Below are positions 1 through 10,600 of a stretch of DNA of 64,000 nt, in pieces (position 1 is the first letter of the stretch; every line of letters starts with the position of its first letter). Source of the stretch: Bacteroidetes bacterium HGW-Bacteroidetes-6 (GTDB lineage Bacteria; Bacteroidota; Bacteroidia; Bacteroidales; DTU049). A program made the translations under genes and the position numbers. A model generated the notes under the pieces. The model was not told the origin of the DNA. It did no database searches and saw only the letters and a list, made by a program, of their open reading frames with translations. Location: contig PHDB01000001.1 in assembly GCA_002842495.1 (NCBI GenBank), positions 1-64,000 on the forward strand, written 5' to 3'.

Positions 1-777
1 GGTGTTCATGAGCTCTCCGCCTAACGGCGGTTCGGTTGTCTTGATGAAAAAAGTAAACAAAAAAATCAACCGCTGACGATAAAAAGCTAAAAATCAACTA
101 CATTTCGCTAAAAACAACAAACTCGACCTTTTAGCCACTCGCACACTCGTGTCTAACGTGTCTCAAACAGTGTTGTTTTTTTACGCTACATTCCGTCGAT
201 TTTATTCATAACTTAAATTATTTTCTCAAGGTATTCATGAGCTCTCCGCCAGCTGGCGGATCGCGGTTATTAACGCTTTTTATCTAAGGCGGGAGTAAGG
301 CCAGCGCTGTCACTTATCTTTGGCATTCGGGATAAATGCATGGATTCCGGCAGATTAAAATATTTTTTTCGGACAATAGTAAAAACAGAATACACATATC
401 AAATTAATTTATAAATTTACGAAAGAAAACGACAGATTAATTGCGCTTTGCAATGCAAATTAGGAGAATAGGCTCGGGAATTAAATGCGACATAAGCGCA
501 ATTCGTATATCTAGGCTGCGTCTGTTGGAGCATTGGCAGCAAGGCTAAAAAATATAGTTCTACAGAAATAACTATATTAGAAATTCGAATAAACAACTCA
601 AGAATATCTGCCCTTTGATTGAAAGATGGAGTAAGAAAAAATTAGTTTTTGCCTTCCAACCTTTGACCTACGGGACAACTGAGGAAGCCTATGCACACTC
701 CACAAATACACAAATCGTAAAAGCTCAAGCACAAACCAACATTCTCACAACAAAGCAAAAATCAACCTTAAATCATC
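1..777. repeat. Gene-free left flank with a duplicated hairpin element
   Basis: I see no convincing gene here. The sequence TTCATGAGCTCTCCGCC occurs twice, at 5-21 and 234-250, about 229 bp apart. Each copy runs into a GC-rich inverted repeat: CCGCC-TAAC-GGCGG at 17-30 and the perfect palindrome CCGCCAGCTGGCGG at 246-259. The stretch between the copies is A-rich and has several stop codons in every frame I read. From about 300 to 777 the DNA is AT-rich, with short open stretches lacking plausible starts. The two copies look like a dispersed, REP-like or cassette-boundary repeat next to the unusual operon that follows. The repeat is seen directly; its role is inference. Confidence 0.6.
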
Positions 778-3700
778 ATGAATATTAGAGTAATTATCAC
801 AGTTGATTCTCTTAATGAGAAAAAATGGGGAATTATTAATCATGCAATTAATAGTATTTTCTCGCAAGCTTTTCAAGAACAATCACTTATGGATTTACTC
901 AAAATAAGTGAGATCTATCATACAGATAAATTTCTAAAAGCAAATGTTTATAAAGTATTTGGAACTAAAATAACTTCCACTGCACAATTTAGTATTCTTG
1001 ATAAAAAAGTTTTTGACATTGTATTGATATATCAAAAAATGGATAACTCTCGAGATCTATACAATCTTATCCCATTTATTTATTTGGCAAACAAGTATAA
1101 AAAGAGAATTTCACTTGGCGTAGACATTAACAACATAGAAGAAAAAGAAAGATACTATTTCTCATGTTCAAAATTTCTGCAAAACTTTGTTTCTGAAGTA
1201 AATATTTTTGAGGGTAATCAATTATACGTAATTGAGAATCATTCAATAACAAACACTAAAACAGGAGAAATAAACAATTATAAAACGAAAAGGCTAGCAA
1301 TTTTAAAAGAACTCAAGAATAAAACATCGTCTCTTTTTTCGCCTCTCATTACTATAACCAAAGAAACAAAGGCTATTCTTTTTGACACTCAAATTGAAGA
1401 ATTAAATAGTGAAACTAATGCCCTAATTTCAATAATTGATTATTTTATAAAAAATATAGAAAACAAAAACGAGACAATTGAAAAGTTTAATGCTGCAAAT
1501 GTTTACGATAATATATTCAATAAATACTTCTGTGTTAGTATGTTTAATCATTTTTTCGAAAATGACTTATTCAAAGAAAATGATAGCCTAGAAACAATTT
1601 ACAAGCTTTTATATCCATATACATCAATAATTAAAGAATTAGTTGAGAATATCATTTTACATACAGAGAGGAAATACGGATTAATCTATTTTGTTTTCAA
1701 TAAGCCTATAGATATTTTCAATATTCAATACTTGAAAGATTATTTTAGCCAGAGCCCTAAAAATATAATCAGATACTTCGAGATTAACATTTATGACTTT
1801 AACAGCAAGGGTATCCTAGATACATTTAACAATACAGAAAAAGCGCTGAAGTTAGAAGATTTCTATAGTTTAGACTCTGTAATCACCTCTTCTTTATCTC
1901 ATTTAGAATATAGACACACTGCGCATTTAGGATTAAAAAGTTTCACTAAAACCTTAATAAGAAATAAGGGGTTTTTCAAGGTTGAAACTAATTGCTTCGA
2001 TCAAAAAAAAGAATTGCATTGTTTTCCGGATAAAGATGGACAATACAAAGTTATTGAGAGCAAAATTAATGATTACTATGTAGACGGCACACATTACTTT
2101 ATCATATTACCATTTAACCACAAAGAGTTATCAACCGATGAAGATGATTTTTCAAATATCCAACTCAGCTCGTTTAGGGATACATACATTAAATGGTTAA
2201 AAAAAAGAGAGTCTAATTTTCAGATTAAACCTATCTGCATAAAAAGTATCATTGACTCTAACAAGTCTTTATGTAATGATGTCGATTCAAAGGAAAAACA
2301 AATTATTTTTATACAAACAATTGGTGATCAGATCCTTGCCACGAATGGATTAAATCAATCAAACTTATTGGCATTAAACTATGACAATCTGACTCTCCTT
2401 AAAGATAGAAACCTTTTACTGAAAGTACTTTCCTATATACAATTAAAATCAAACACTAGCATTAGTAGAATAATTATTTTCAATTCACCAAGTGGTTTTA
2501 TTAGAAATATAAAAGAAGATATTGAAGCATATTTCGTAAAGTCAAAAACAAAAATTTGGAGTAATTATAATGCCCTCATCTTTCTCTCTAAAGAAATTGT
2601 ACCGTTTATTTTAAATGGAGAAACTGCTCAGCAGCTAAATGCAGTCAATTCCTCAATTCGATCATTCTACCCCAAAAAGAATGATTTCATTTTTGCCGAA
2701 GAAGAGATGGTTAAGAAGCGCATCTTCAAGTACAATAACTTTTTACAGCCATATGAATTATTAGTACAAAATGAAAACAGCTCCATATTTGAAGCATATG
2801 TTTCAAATATTTTAGAGAATAATATCGAGGAGAATAAAATTGGCTATAAACTAAAAAGCAAATACACTAAACTTGGCAGTAAAATTATAACCGAAAATTA
2901 CTATGAGGCTGACTCTCTTTTTCAAAACAGCTTTTTTGTTGATCGTTTTGCATTCCTGATATGCAATTCTCTGCAAAATATAAACATTAACAAACCTCTT
3001 GTAATAATTGGATATGGCTCTTATTCTGAATATTTATTAAAAACAATCCATGAATTTATTACGATTACTAAAACAATCGTAATTAAAACAATCGCTATAG
3101 CAAATGATATAGACAATGATGATTGGACAATACAAGCCTACCAAAATGACATCATTGCTAATCCAGAAGATTATCAATATGCAACAATTGTTCCTATAGG
3201 GTCTACTCTTACAACAAATGATAAACTATTTTCAAAATTCAGAAAGTACATTTTAAATAAAAACACTACCGTAAAAGTTCCAACAGTTGAACTTGTATAC
3301 AACTGTTCCGTAATAGTAGTCAGAGATATAATCGCATATAGCACAAGTGAGAAAGATTCAATAAGTGGAGTTGAAAAAGAAATTGGTTGGGAAAACATTG
3401 AGAATAAAACAATAACAACAAGATACAGCTATGCTAAAAAGGTAGAGTACTTCGTAGAAAAAGAAGGTATTTGGCATCTTCCAATTAATAAGGAAATTTC
3501 ATTTCCCCCTAATTATAAAGATGAACAGCCTATTAATCAAACCAATAAACTATCCCTAAATTCTAAAAGATTATTTGATTGGCCAATAGTAACAAACATT
3601 TCAAAAAAACAATTTTCAATTGAACTAAACAGACTAAAATCTCTTAAACAAGATATTTATTTAGGCCACTTCAAAAAAAACAGAAATCATTATCAATACT

Positions 3701-6636
3701 ACTTTGACACAGAATCTTATTCAAAAAGAAAGATTCCTTCATTCATAGAGTGGCTAGAAACCCTAGGTGAAATTCTTTATCAACAAGAATACTTCCATAT
3801 TCTTGTTACACCAAGTAACAAAATGGAATCAGATTTTATAACCTTACTAAACAAAACAACATTCAATGGTCATGCTCACATAATATTTTTAGATATTACT
3901 GATGACTATAGAAATAATATCGTAAATAAATTCAGCTTTTTGAAGGAAGTTGAAAAAGAAACAGAGCTAAGAATTCACTACGCAGATCATGCATTGTCGA
4001 CAGGTGATAGTATTAGAAAAACCAGAAGCTATTTGTCGTCAATTTTAGGTAGAAATGTTGTATATGCAAGTATAATAACAATACTTAACCGACTATCAAT
4101 AGATAAAAATAACGAGATTAATGGCTATAAAAAAGCAAACAAAATATTCTCATTCATTAATCTTTTCATTCCACCAATAAAAGATTCTGAAATTGATTGT
4201 GGGATTTGCAATGCTATAGAACATTTCCAAACCAACATATTACCTAACACATCATTGGATTCCTGTCATCGAGTTGTATCCAACAAAATAGACAAGCTCC
4301 AAGTAAAAGAATTTACAGGTGTAACATCTGTTTCTTTAAGAGGCTATAATCGTTTAAAAATAACACATCAATTATTTTTCGAAATTTCATTCCTCAAGCA
4401 CAATTCAAAAAGTGATTCAGAAATACAAAATAAGATTTCACTAATGTATGCTTCAACAAAATCCATTAGTGAAAAGATTACATTTGTCAAAGTATTGTCA
4501 TCTCATCCGCTTAACCACTATATTTTAATTAAAAACCTTGCCCACAAATTATTGCTTTCTGAATTAGATTCCGTACTCTTAAGCAAAAAGTATAATCTAG
4601 AGTTATTTAACTTTTTACTGGTACTTCTCAAGCAACTATCAATACTAGGCTCAAATGCTCTTGTCCGAAAATCAGTTATTGTTTCAACATGGTCTTTTTT
4701 TATCAACTTTTTCAAGGAAATCAAGAAGAAAGATGAAAATATCCTTACTAAACCTATTAAGTCATTGGAAGAGAAAATAGCAATTATAGAAAATAGGAGA
4801 CAAAAAGAATTAGGTGATGGTGAAAAATTAGCTATATTGAAAGAAGAGTTAGATATTTTTCAATCTGTATATAGAAAAATATTGCCAAATCTAACTAGTA
4901 GTAATTTTGAAACTCCATTTTACTCTAATCTATTTCATTTCTTCATAAAAAATGTAACCTATGAGGATGAAAACAAATCTCTCTGGCTTGGGGAATTACT
5001 AAGACGTGGAAGCGAAATTGAACAATTTGACAAAGTAGTGATATCTAAAACAACTCTTAATAACGACCTGTTTTCTCATTTTAGTACTTGTTTTACTGAG
5101 GAAGAAACGAAACCATATAAAAACTTTTTAAAAGGTTTGTTTTTTGATAATACAACAATAATCAGAAAAACCCTAGATAATTTCATTTCTGAAATCAAGT
5201 TTTATGAGAGCATTAATAAGAATTTCTTTTACAATGAGAAATTAATAGATTTTAGTGATCTCGATTACAATTCAATAACAGAAAAACTTAAGGATCTATT
5301 ATCAAGTGAGTATTACTATAGCAATATCTTCAAATATATAAATAGCAATCTCGATTGTGATTTATTAACCAATTTAATCGACCTTGCTTATTTAAGATTG
5401 TATTTTGAGGAATTAGAAAATAGCAAGGTCAGTATTGAAATTCAAACTATCCTAAGGGTTTTCCTCAATGTTCTAACAAAAATAATGGGTGCAGACAGCT
5501 CATTTCTGACTATTTCTGACTTAGAAAACCAAATACATTGCTATACCATCGCCACTCACAAAATAAAAAAAACATTAAGTGATAAAATTAAATTTCTCGG
5601 TGATGGGTATTACACTAAGAAAACACTATCAAGAACTCAACTTCCAATTTATCCTATTATCAGTCAAGGCAACTTAGAAAAATACAAAGAGTCCAGAGTA
5701 TTAAACTTCTCCAGTGCAAGTTTATTATTAATAAACGACTCGCAATTTAAAAACGCAATTGCATCAATTACTTTTTTACACAAAACTAATTTCGATGAAT
5801 TAAAGAGTAATAGTCTCGAAAGTTCTAGGCTAATATTATTAATTAAAAATGAGCTTTTCGATTTCATCAAAGCCTCATTTAACAACAACATTCTCAAAGA
5901 TTGGATAACAAAAACACGAAGTGAAAACAAGTTTAACAAAATTTATGGGGATTCAGATCATTATGTAAATAGCTATGTAAATAAAGCATTTCCAGAATTA
6001 GAAACAATATTACAAAAATCAGGTGTTTCTACAACTTTAGCTAACACATATTATGTATTTAGCAATATTGTCATAAGTCAGCTATATAGCAATATTGAAA
6101 ATAACGGAGCATTAGAGTTAGATGGAGCATATACAGATTCCACTCCTATTCTTATCAGTGAAATATTAAGTAATACATTTATTTCTGTTCTTAAGAGCCT
6201 AGAAAACTCCGTTTTTGTTGGTTCTGGGAACTTAAATATTGTAACATCAGCAAATTTGGAAGAGAAAAAGACTAAATTAAATAAGTATATATTGCAAACA
6301 TTTATTATTCAATGCTTGCAAAATGCAATGAAAAAGCATTTACAGCACTTCAATAAGGAGATTAACATTGAGTTATGCGAACAGTTTATTAGTATCACAA
6401 ATAACTTTGGAGAATCCCATAAACAAAACAATGACTTAGAAAACGCTGTTATTGATTTTAATAATAAGGTTAATTCTATTAGAAGTTTGGATTGTGATGA
6501 ATATTCATCAACAACACTAACCTCAATACAAGGATATGTTAATGCCATGGGGCATAAGTGTGAATATGGATATACCAAAGATGCATCTGAATTCTACGTA
6601 AAAATTTTCTTGTCCAGCGAAAACACGGCCACATAA
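778..6636 (+). CDS. Giant HATPase / phosphoribosyltransferase-like / GAF-like signalling protein, 1952 aa
   Basis: I do not recognise this as a named family. Residues about 280-460 look like a GHKL/HATPase domain: an N-box-like IKELVENIILHTE (E287, N291, H295), a D-box-like YDFNSKGI (D340, G345), a G-box-like HLGLKS (383-388) and a closing GTHYFIILPF. Residues about 950-1180 carry a type I phosphoribosyltransferase-like motif, YADHALSTGDS (1068-1078), followed by a possible metal site (C1141, C1144, C1163, H1164). An earlier segment, IVPIGSTLTT near 804-813, may be a second alpha/beta nucleotide-binding domain. Residues about 1545-1700 read as a GAF domain. The C-terminus (about 1830-1952; LQNAMKKH with N1849) resembles a degenerate second HATPase. 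No signal peptide or membrane segment is evident, so it is probably cytoplasmic. Codon use is very AT-rich. A receiver-domain gene follows 84 bp downstream, suggesting a phosphorelay. All domain calls are by eye. Confidence 0.75.
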   Translation: MNIRVIITVDSLNEKKWGIINHAINSIFSQAFQEQSLMDLLKISEIYHTDKFLKANVYKVFGTKITSTAQFSILDKKVFDIVLIYQKMDNSRDLYNLIPFIYLANKYKKRISLGVDINNIEEKERYYFSCSKFLQNFVSEVNIFEGNQLYVIENHSITNTKTGEINNYKTKRLAILKELKNKTSSLFSPLITITKETKAILFDTQIEELNSETNALISIIDYFIKNIENKNETIEKFNAANVYDNIFNKYFCVSMFNHFFENDLFKENDSLETIYKLLYPYTSIIKELVENIILHTERKYGLIYFVFNKPIDIFNIQYLKDYFSQSPKNIIRYFEINIYDFNSKGILDTFNNTEKALKLEDFYSLDSVITSSLSHLEYRHTAHLGLKSFTKTLIRNKGFFKVETNCFDQKKELHCFPDKDGQYKVIESKINDYYVDGTHYFIILPFNHKELSTDEDDFSNIQLSSFRDTYIKWLKKRESNFQIKPICIKSIIDSNKSLCNDVDSKEKQIIFIQTIGDQILATNGLNQSNLLALNYDNLTLLKDRNLLLKVLSYIQLKSNTSISRIIIFNSPSGFIRNIKEDIEAYFVKSKTKIWSNYNALIFLSKEIVPFILNGETAQQLNAVNSSIRSFYPKKNDFIFAEEEMVKKRIFKYNNFLQPYELLVQNENSSIFEAYVSNILENNIEENKIGYKLKSKYTKLGSKIITENYYEADSLFQNSFFVDRFAFLICNSLQNININKPLVIIGYGSYSEYLLKTIHEFITITKTIVIKTIAIANDIDNDDWTIQAYQNDIIANPEDYQYATIVPIGSTLTTNDKLFSKFRKYILNKNTTVKVPTVELVYNCSVIVVRDIIAYSTSEKDSISGVEKEIGWENIENKTITTRYSYAKKVEYFVEKEGIWHLPINKEISFPPNYKDEQPINQTNKLSLNSKRLFDWPIVTNISKKQFSIELNRLKSLKQDIYLGHFKKNRNHYQYYFDTESYSKRKIPSFIEWLETLGEILYQQEYFHILVTPSNKMESDFITLLNKTTFNGHAHIIFLDITDDYRNNIVNKFSFLKEVEKETELRIHYADHALSTGDSIRKTRSYLSSILGRNVVYASIITILNRLSIDKNNEINGYKKANKIFSFINLFIPPIKDSEIDCGICNAIEHFQTNILPNTSLDSCHRVVSNKIDKLQVKEFTGVTSVSLRGYNRLKITHQLFFEISFLKHNSKSDSEIQNKISLMYASTKSISEKITFVKVLSSHPLNHYILIKNLAHKLLLSELDSVLLSKKYNLELFNFLLVLLKQLSILGSNALVRKSVIVSTWSFFINFFKEIKKKDENILTKPIKSLEEKIAIIENRRQKELGDGEKLAILKEELDIFQSVYRKILPNLTSSNFETPFYSNLFHFFIKNVTYEDENKSLWLGELLRRGSEIEQFDKVVISKTTLNNDLFSHFSTCFTEEETKPYKNFLKGLFFDNTTIIRKTLDNFISEIKFYESINKNFFYNEKLIDFSDLDYNSITEKLKDLLSSEYYYSNIFKYINSNLDCDLLTNLIDLAYLRLYFEELENSKVSIEIQTILRVFLNVLTKIMGADSSFLTISDLENQIHCYTIATHKIKKTLSDKIKFLGDGYYTKKTLSRTQLPIYPIISQGNLEKYKESRVLNFSSASLLLINDSQFKNAIASITFLHKTNFDELKSNSLESSRLILLIKNELFDFIKASFNNNILKDWITKTRSENKFNKIYGDSDHYVNSYVNKAFPELETILQKSGVSTTLANTYYVFSNIVISQLYSNIENNGALELDGAYTDSTPILISEILSNTFISVLKSLENSVFVGSGNLNIVTSANLEEKKTKLNKYILQTFIIQCLQNAMKKHLQHFNKEINIELCEQFISITNNFGESHKQNNDLENAVIDFNNKVNSIRSLDCDEYSSTTLTSIQGYVNAMGHKCEYGYTKDASEFYVKIFLSSENTAT

Positions 6637-6720
6637 GTGATTGGGGGGTAACTCCGTTAAAAATATTATACCTATCTTTGAAAACAGAAATTCCGTGTTT
6701 AAGACCAAAACTCAACTGAT

Positions 6721-7641
6721 ATGAAACAAAAGATTTTAATAATCGAAGATGATAATTCCGAATACGTTAAGATCAAAGAAAATATTGACTCCTCTAAATA
6801 CGATATAATACCTAATACAATTGAAGATTTTCAAGTATTTAATGATTTAATATCTAGCGACACAAGTGATTCGATAGCAAAATATAAAGACCTTATAAGA
6901 AGTGTCTTCGAAAAGGATTATAAGACATTAAGGCTAGTTATTTGCGATATAAGATTTAAGGATGGAAAAACATCAATACAAGGCTATGATGTTATTAGTT
7001 TTATAAGAAATTACATTGAAATAGAACAATTGAATTTATTCACTAAACTTATTCCAATTATTGCATACACGAATCATTCAAATGCTGAAGAGGGAGAAAA
7101 AGCATTATTAGCAGGTGCAGATATAAATATCCAAAAAAACGGAAATCCCCATTTTTCAAAAGTTGTAGATAACCTATGTCGGCGTTTCAGTGATTCATAT
7201 GTTAACAATCAAATTTCTCATATTGAAACCTATCTAGAAACCTATAAGGATCTTTTAGTTGAGAACAATCGTTTAATTACTCATAGTTTTGATAATATAG
7301 AATTTCTTATAAAAGGAAATCATGAGGAAATATTGAAGAACTTTGGAACTCTATTTAATGCTGTATTTGTCAATATGGATTCTGCAAAACAAAAAAAGTT
7401 TTTCGAGGATTTCGAGAATGAAATAACAGGTTTTTTAACATATGAGCAAAAGAAAAAATTGAAAACTAACTTCTGGCAAGAAGTCTCTCTTGCAGTTTCT
7501 GAATTGAATTCAAAGGGTAGTTTAAAACAATTTGTGGATACAATTTATGAATTAATGGACAATGCTGGAATACTTGGAACAAAAGGTAAAATTATCGGGG
7601 CTGCAATCAAAGGGGGCTTTGGTCTAATCTCGAAAATTTAA
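6721..7641 (+). CDS. Receiver-domain response regulator with uncharacterised helical C-terminus, 306 aa
   Basis: Residues 1-155 form a receiver (REC) domain: acidic pair D10/D11 in LIIEDDN, phospho-acceptor D76 in VICDIRF, switch residue T117 in IAYTNHS and K139 in NIQKNGN. The loop between the acidic pair and D76 is longer than usual, and the segment after D76 (FKDGKTSIQGYDV) keeps the normal glycine/helix transition. Residues about 160-285 are predicted mostly helical and match no output domain I know; there is no winged helix, HTH, GGDEF or LytTR. The last 19 residues, KGKIIGAAIKGGFGLISKI, are hydrophobic, rich in Gly and Lys, and could be a membrane-active or docking helix (inference). 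It follows the HATPase giant in the same direction and shares its AT-rich composition, so the two probably form an operon. It ends 22 bp before the convergent mfd gene. Confidence 0.82.
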   Translation: MKQKILIIEDDNSEYVKIKENIDSSKYDIIPNTIEDFQVFNDLISSDTSDSIAKYKDLIRSVFEKDYKTLRLVICDIRFKDGKTSIQGYDVISFIRNYIEIEQLNLFTKLIPIIAYTNHSNAEEGEKALLAGADINIQKNGNPHFSKVVDNLCRRFSDSYVNNQISHIETYLETYKDLLVENNRLITHSFDNIEFLIKGNHEEILKNFGTLFNAVFVNMDSAKQKKFFEDFENEITGFLTYEQKKKLKTNFWQEVSLAVSELNSKGSLKQFVDTIYELMDNAGILGTKGKIIGAAIKGGFGLISKI

Positions 7642-7663
7642 TCCTGTAAGTCTCGACAGTTTC

Positions 7664-10600
7664 TCAATTCCGTTCCACCATCTCCCGCATCACATCAATT
7701 GCAGCAGAAACGGTTCTGATTTTTTCAACTTTGAGTACCAACCGGTCGTTTTGCTCTTTCATCAGGCTGCGCTGAAAATTTTTGACGGTGAAATCGATTA
7801 TTCTCCCGAATGCATCCGAACTGAAAAAGGGCGAATTCTGTTTGGGGACAAAATACAAAATGAGCAAACCTCCCTTGATGACTACTTTTTCAATGGCCAT
7901 TTGCTTGGCCAGCCATTTTAACCGGACAGCTCCGGCTAGTTCCTGAACCTCTTTCGGGATTGAGCCAAACCGATCGGTCATCATAAACATAAATTCCGAT
8001 AGTTTTTCTTCGGTTTCAACTTCATTCAGCTCTTTATAAAGAATAAGCCGTTCAGCTACCGACGGAACATAATTGTCGGGAATAAGAATACTCACATCGG
8101 TTTCAACAACCACATCGTGTACATAATTTCTTTGTTTTTCGTCGGCACTGCCACTATTGGTATTGTCTTCGAGTTTGAGCTCCGATAAAGCCTCATCCAA
8201 AATTTTCTGATACATTTCGTAACCAATTTCGGCAATAAAACCACTCTGTTCGCCACCCAGCAAATTTCCAGCCCCGCGGATATCGAGATCGCGCATGGCA
8301 ATCTGAAAGCCAGATCCCAAATCGGAAAATTCGGCAATCGCCCGAAGTCTGCGCCGCGATTCGTCGCTCAAAATCATTTCGGGCGGAGTGAATAAATAGC
8401 AAAAAGCTTTTTTATTGGAACGCCCCACCCTGCCCCGCAACTGATGCAAATCGCTCAATCCGAAATTTTGTGCATCGTTGATTATCATTGTATTGGCATT
8501 TGATACATCAAGTCCCGACTCAACAATAGCAGTAGACACAAAAACATCAACATCTCCACTAACAAAAGCAAGCATCACTTTTTCGAGTTCGTCACCACTC
8601 ATTTGACCATGACCTGTTGCAATACGAGCCGTAGGGACCAATTTTCGGACAAGGTCGGCAATATCCTGAATGTTTTGAATTCTATTGTGTACAAAATACA
8701 CTTGTCCTCCACGCTCAAGTTCTAAACCAATGGCATTGCGGATTATATCGGGATCGAAACTCAACACTTCGGTTTGAACAGGATATCTGTTGGGGGGTGG
8801 AGTTCGCAAAACGCTCATATCACGAGCTCCCATGAGCGAAAACTGCAAAGTTCGCGGGATTGGGGTTGCTGTGAGTGTAAGTGTATCAACATTCTCCTTG
8901 AAATTCCGCAATTTTTCCTTGGCAGCAACTCCAAATTTCTGCTCCTCATCAATGATAAGAAGCCCCAGATTTTTAAATTCTATATCCTTACTCAGCAAGC
9001 GGTGTGTTCCGATGAGGATATCCACTTCTCCACGCTTCACCTTTTCAACCACTTCCTTTTGTTCTTTTGCCGATCGGAACCGGTTGAGATATTCCACACG
9101 AGCGGGAAGTTCTTCGAGTCTATCGGTAAAAGTCCGGTAGTGTTGATAAGCTAAAATGGTAGTAGGAACAAGCATGGCAACCTGTCGGCTATCGGCAACC
9201 GATTTGAACGCGGCTCGCACAGCCAGTTCGGTTTTACCAAATCCAACGTCCCCGCAAATAAGCCTATCCATCGGAAAACCGGCTTCCATGTCGGTCTTAA
9301 TACTTTCGGTTGCCGTGATCTGATCTGGTGTATCTTCGTAGATAAACGACGCCTCAAGTTCGTGCTGAAGGTAAGTATCTGGTGAAAAAGAGAAACCCTG
9401 GGCTGCACGCCTTTTCGCATAAAGGCTTATCAATTCGCGTGCAATATCCTTGACCTTCTTTTTCGCCTTGTTTTTCTTGGTCACCCAGGCACTTCCTCCA
9501 ATCCTGTCCACTGATGGAGGTGTACCGTCTTTTCCAACATATTTCGAAATCCGGTGCAGCGCATGAATGCTGACCAATAGTTCGTCGTCGTCTTTGTATA
9601 AAAGCCGAATGGCCTCTTGTGTCTGACCATTAACTTCCACTTTCTGTAATCCTGCATAACGCCCGATACCGTGATTGATATGAACAACATAATCGCCGGG
9701 TTGCAGATTTACCAGCTCGCTTATCGATAATCGCTCAGGACGGCTGAATCGATCGTGAAGACCACTTCGTTTATATCGGTTAAACAGTTGATGATCGGTA
9801 AAAACAGCCAATCGCATTCCCGTTTCTAAAAAACCCTCCGACAACGAAAAGCGGGTAATCTGAATTTTCTCTGTAATTCCAAGTCGCTTCTGCTCTTCAA
9901 TATCACGAAGTATCGAATACAAACGCTCCACTTGTTGAGCACTTTCGGCAACAATTTGAACCGACCAACCTGCCGATAAACGTTCAAACACATCCTCCAC
10001 AAACCAATCGAATTTACGATTAATGGATGGTTGCGGAACAAATTGAAAGGGCACAGTTGTAATATCAGCCCATTTTTCTTCGCTTGCAGATGAATAAGTA
10101 ATAATTTTTGTGTACTTCGGTATTTCATTCATCCAGACATCCGGAAGCAAAAATCGTTCGGAAGATAATTCCGGGAAATTCCGTAGCCGAAGACTTTCCT
10201 CACGAAATTGCTGTATCGACGAGCGATCGGTAAGCCAAAACAATGTTGATTTTGCAAGAATATTGAATGGAGAAATAAGTACATCGGTAGCGCCCAAATT
10301 GCTTATATCGGGAAGAATCTGAATAGATTCGCAATTTGAAATGGTAAGCTGGCTTGATGGATCGAACGAACGAATGCTTTCGGCTTTATCGCCCACAAAG
10401 GTTATCCGAAAAGGGTTTTCGTCAGCAAAAGAATACACATCGCAAATTCCACCACGCAAAGCGTAATCGCCGGGTTCGCTCACAAAATCGACCTGTCTGA
10501 ATTGATATCCATCCAGAACTTCTTCGATAAAATCAATATCTATGGGTTCTCCTGCATGAAGAGTTAATGAATTTTTGGCCAGAAATGCCGGATCGGGAAT

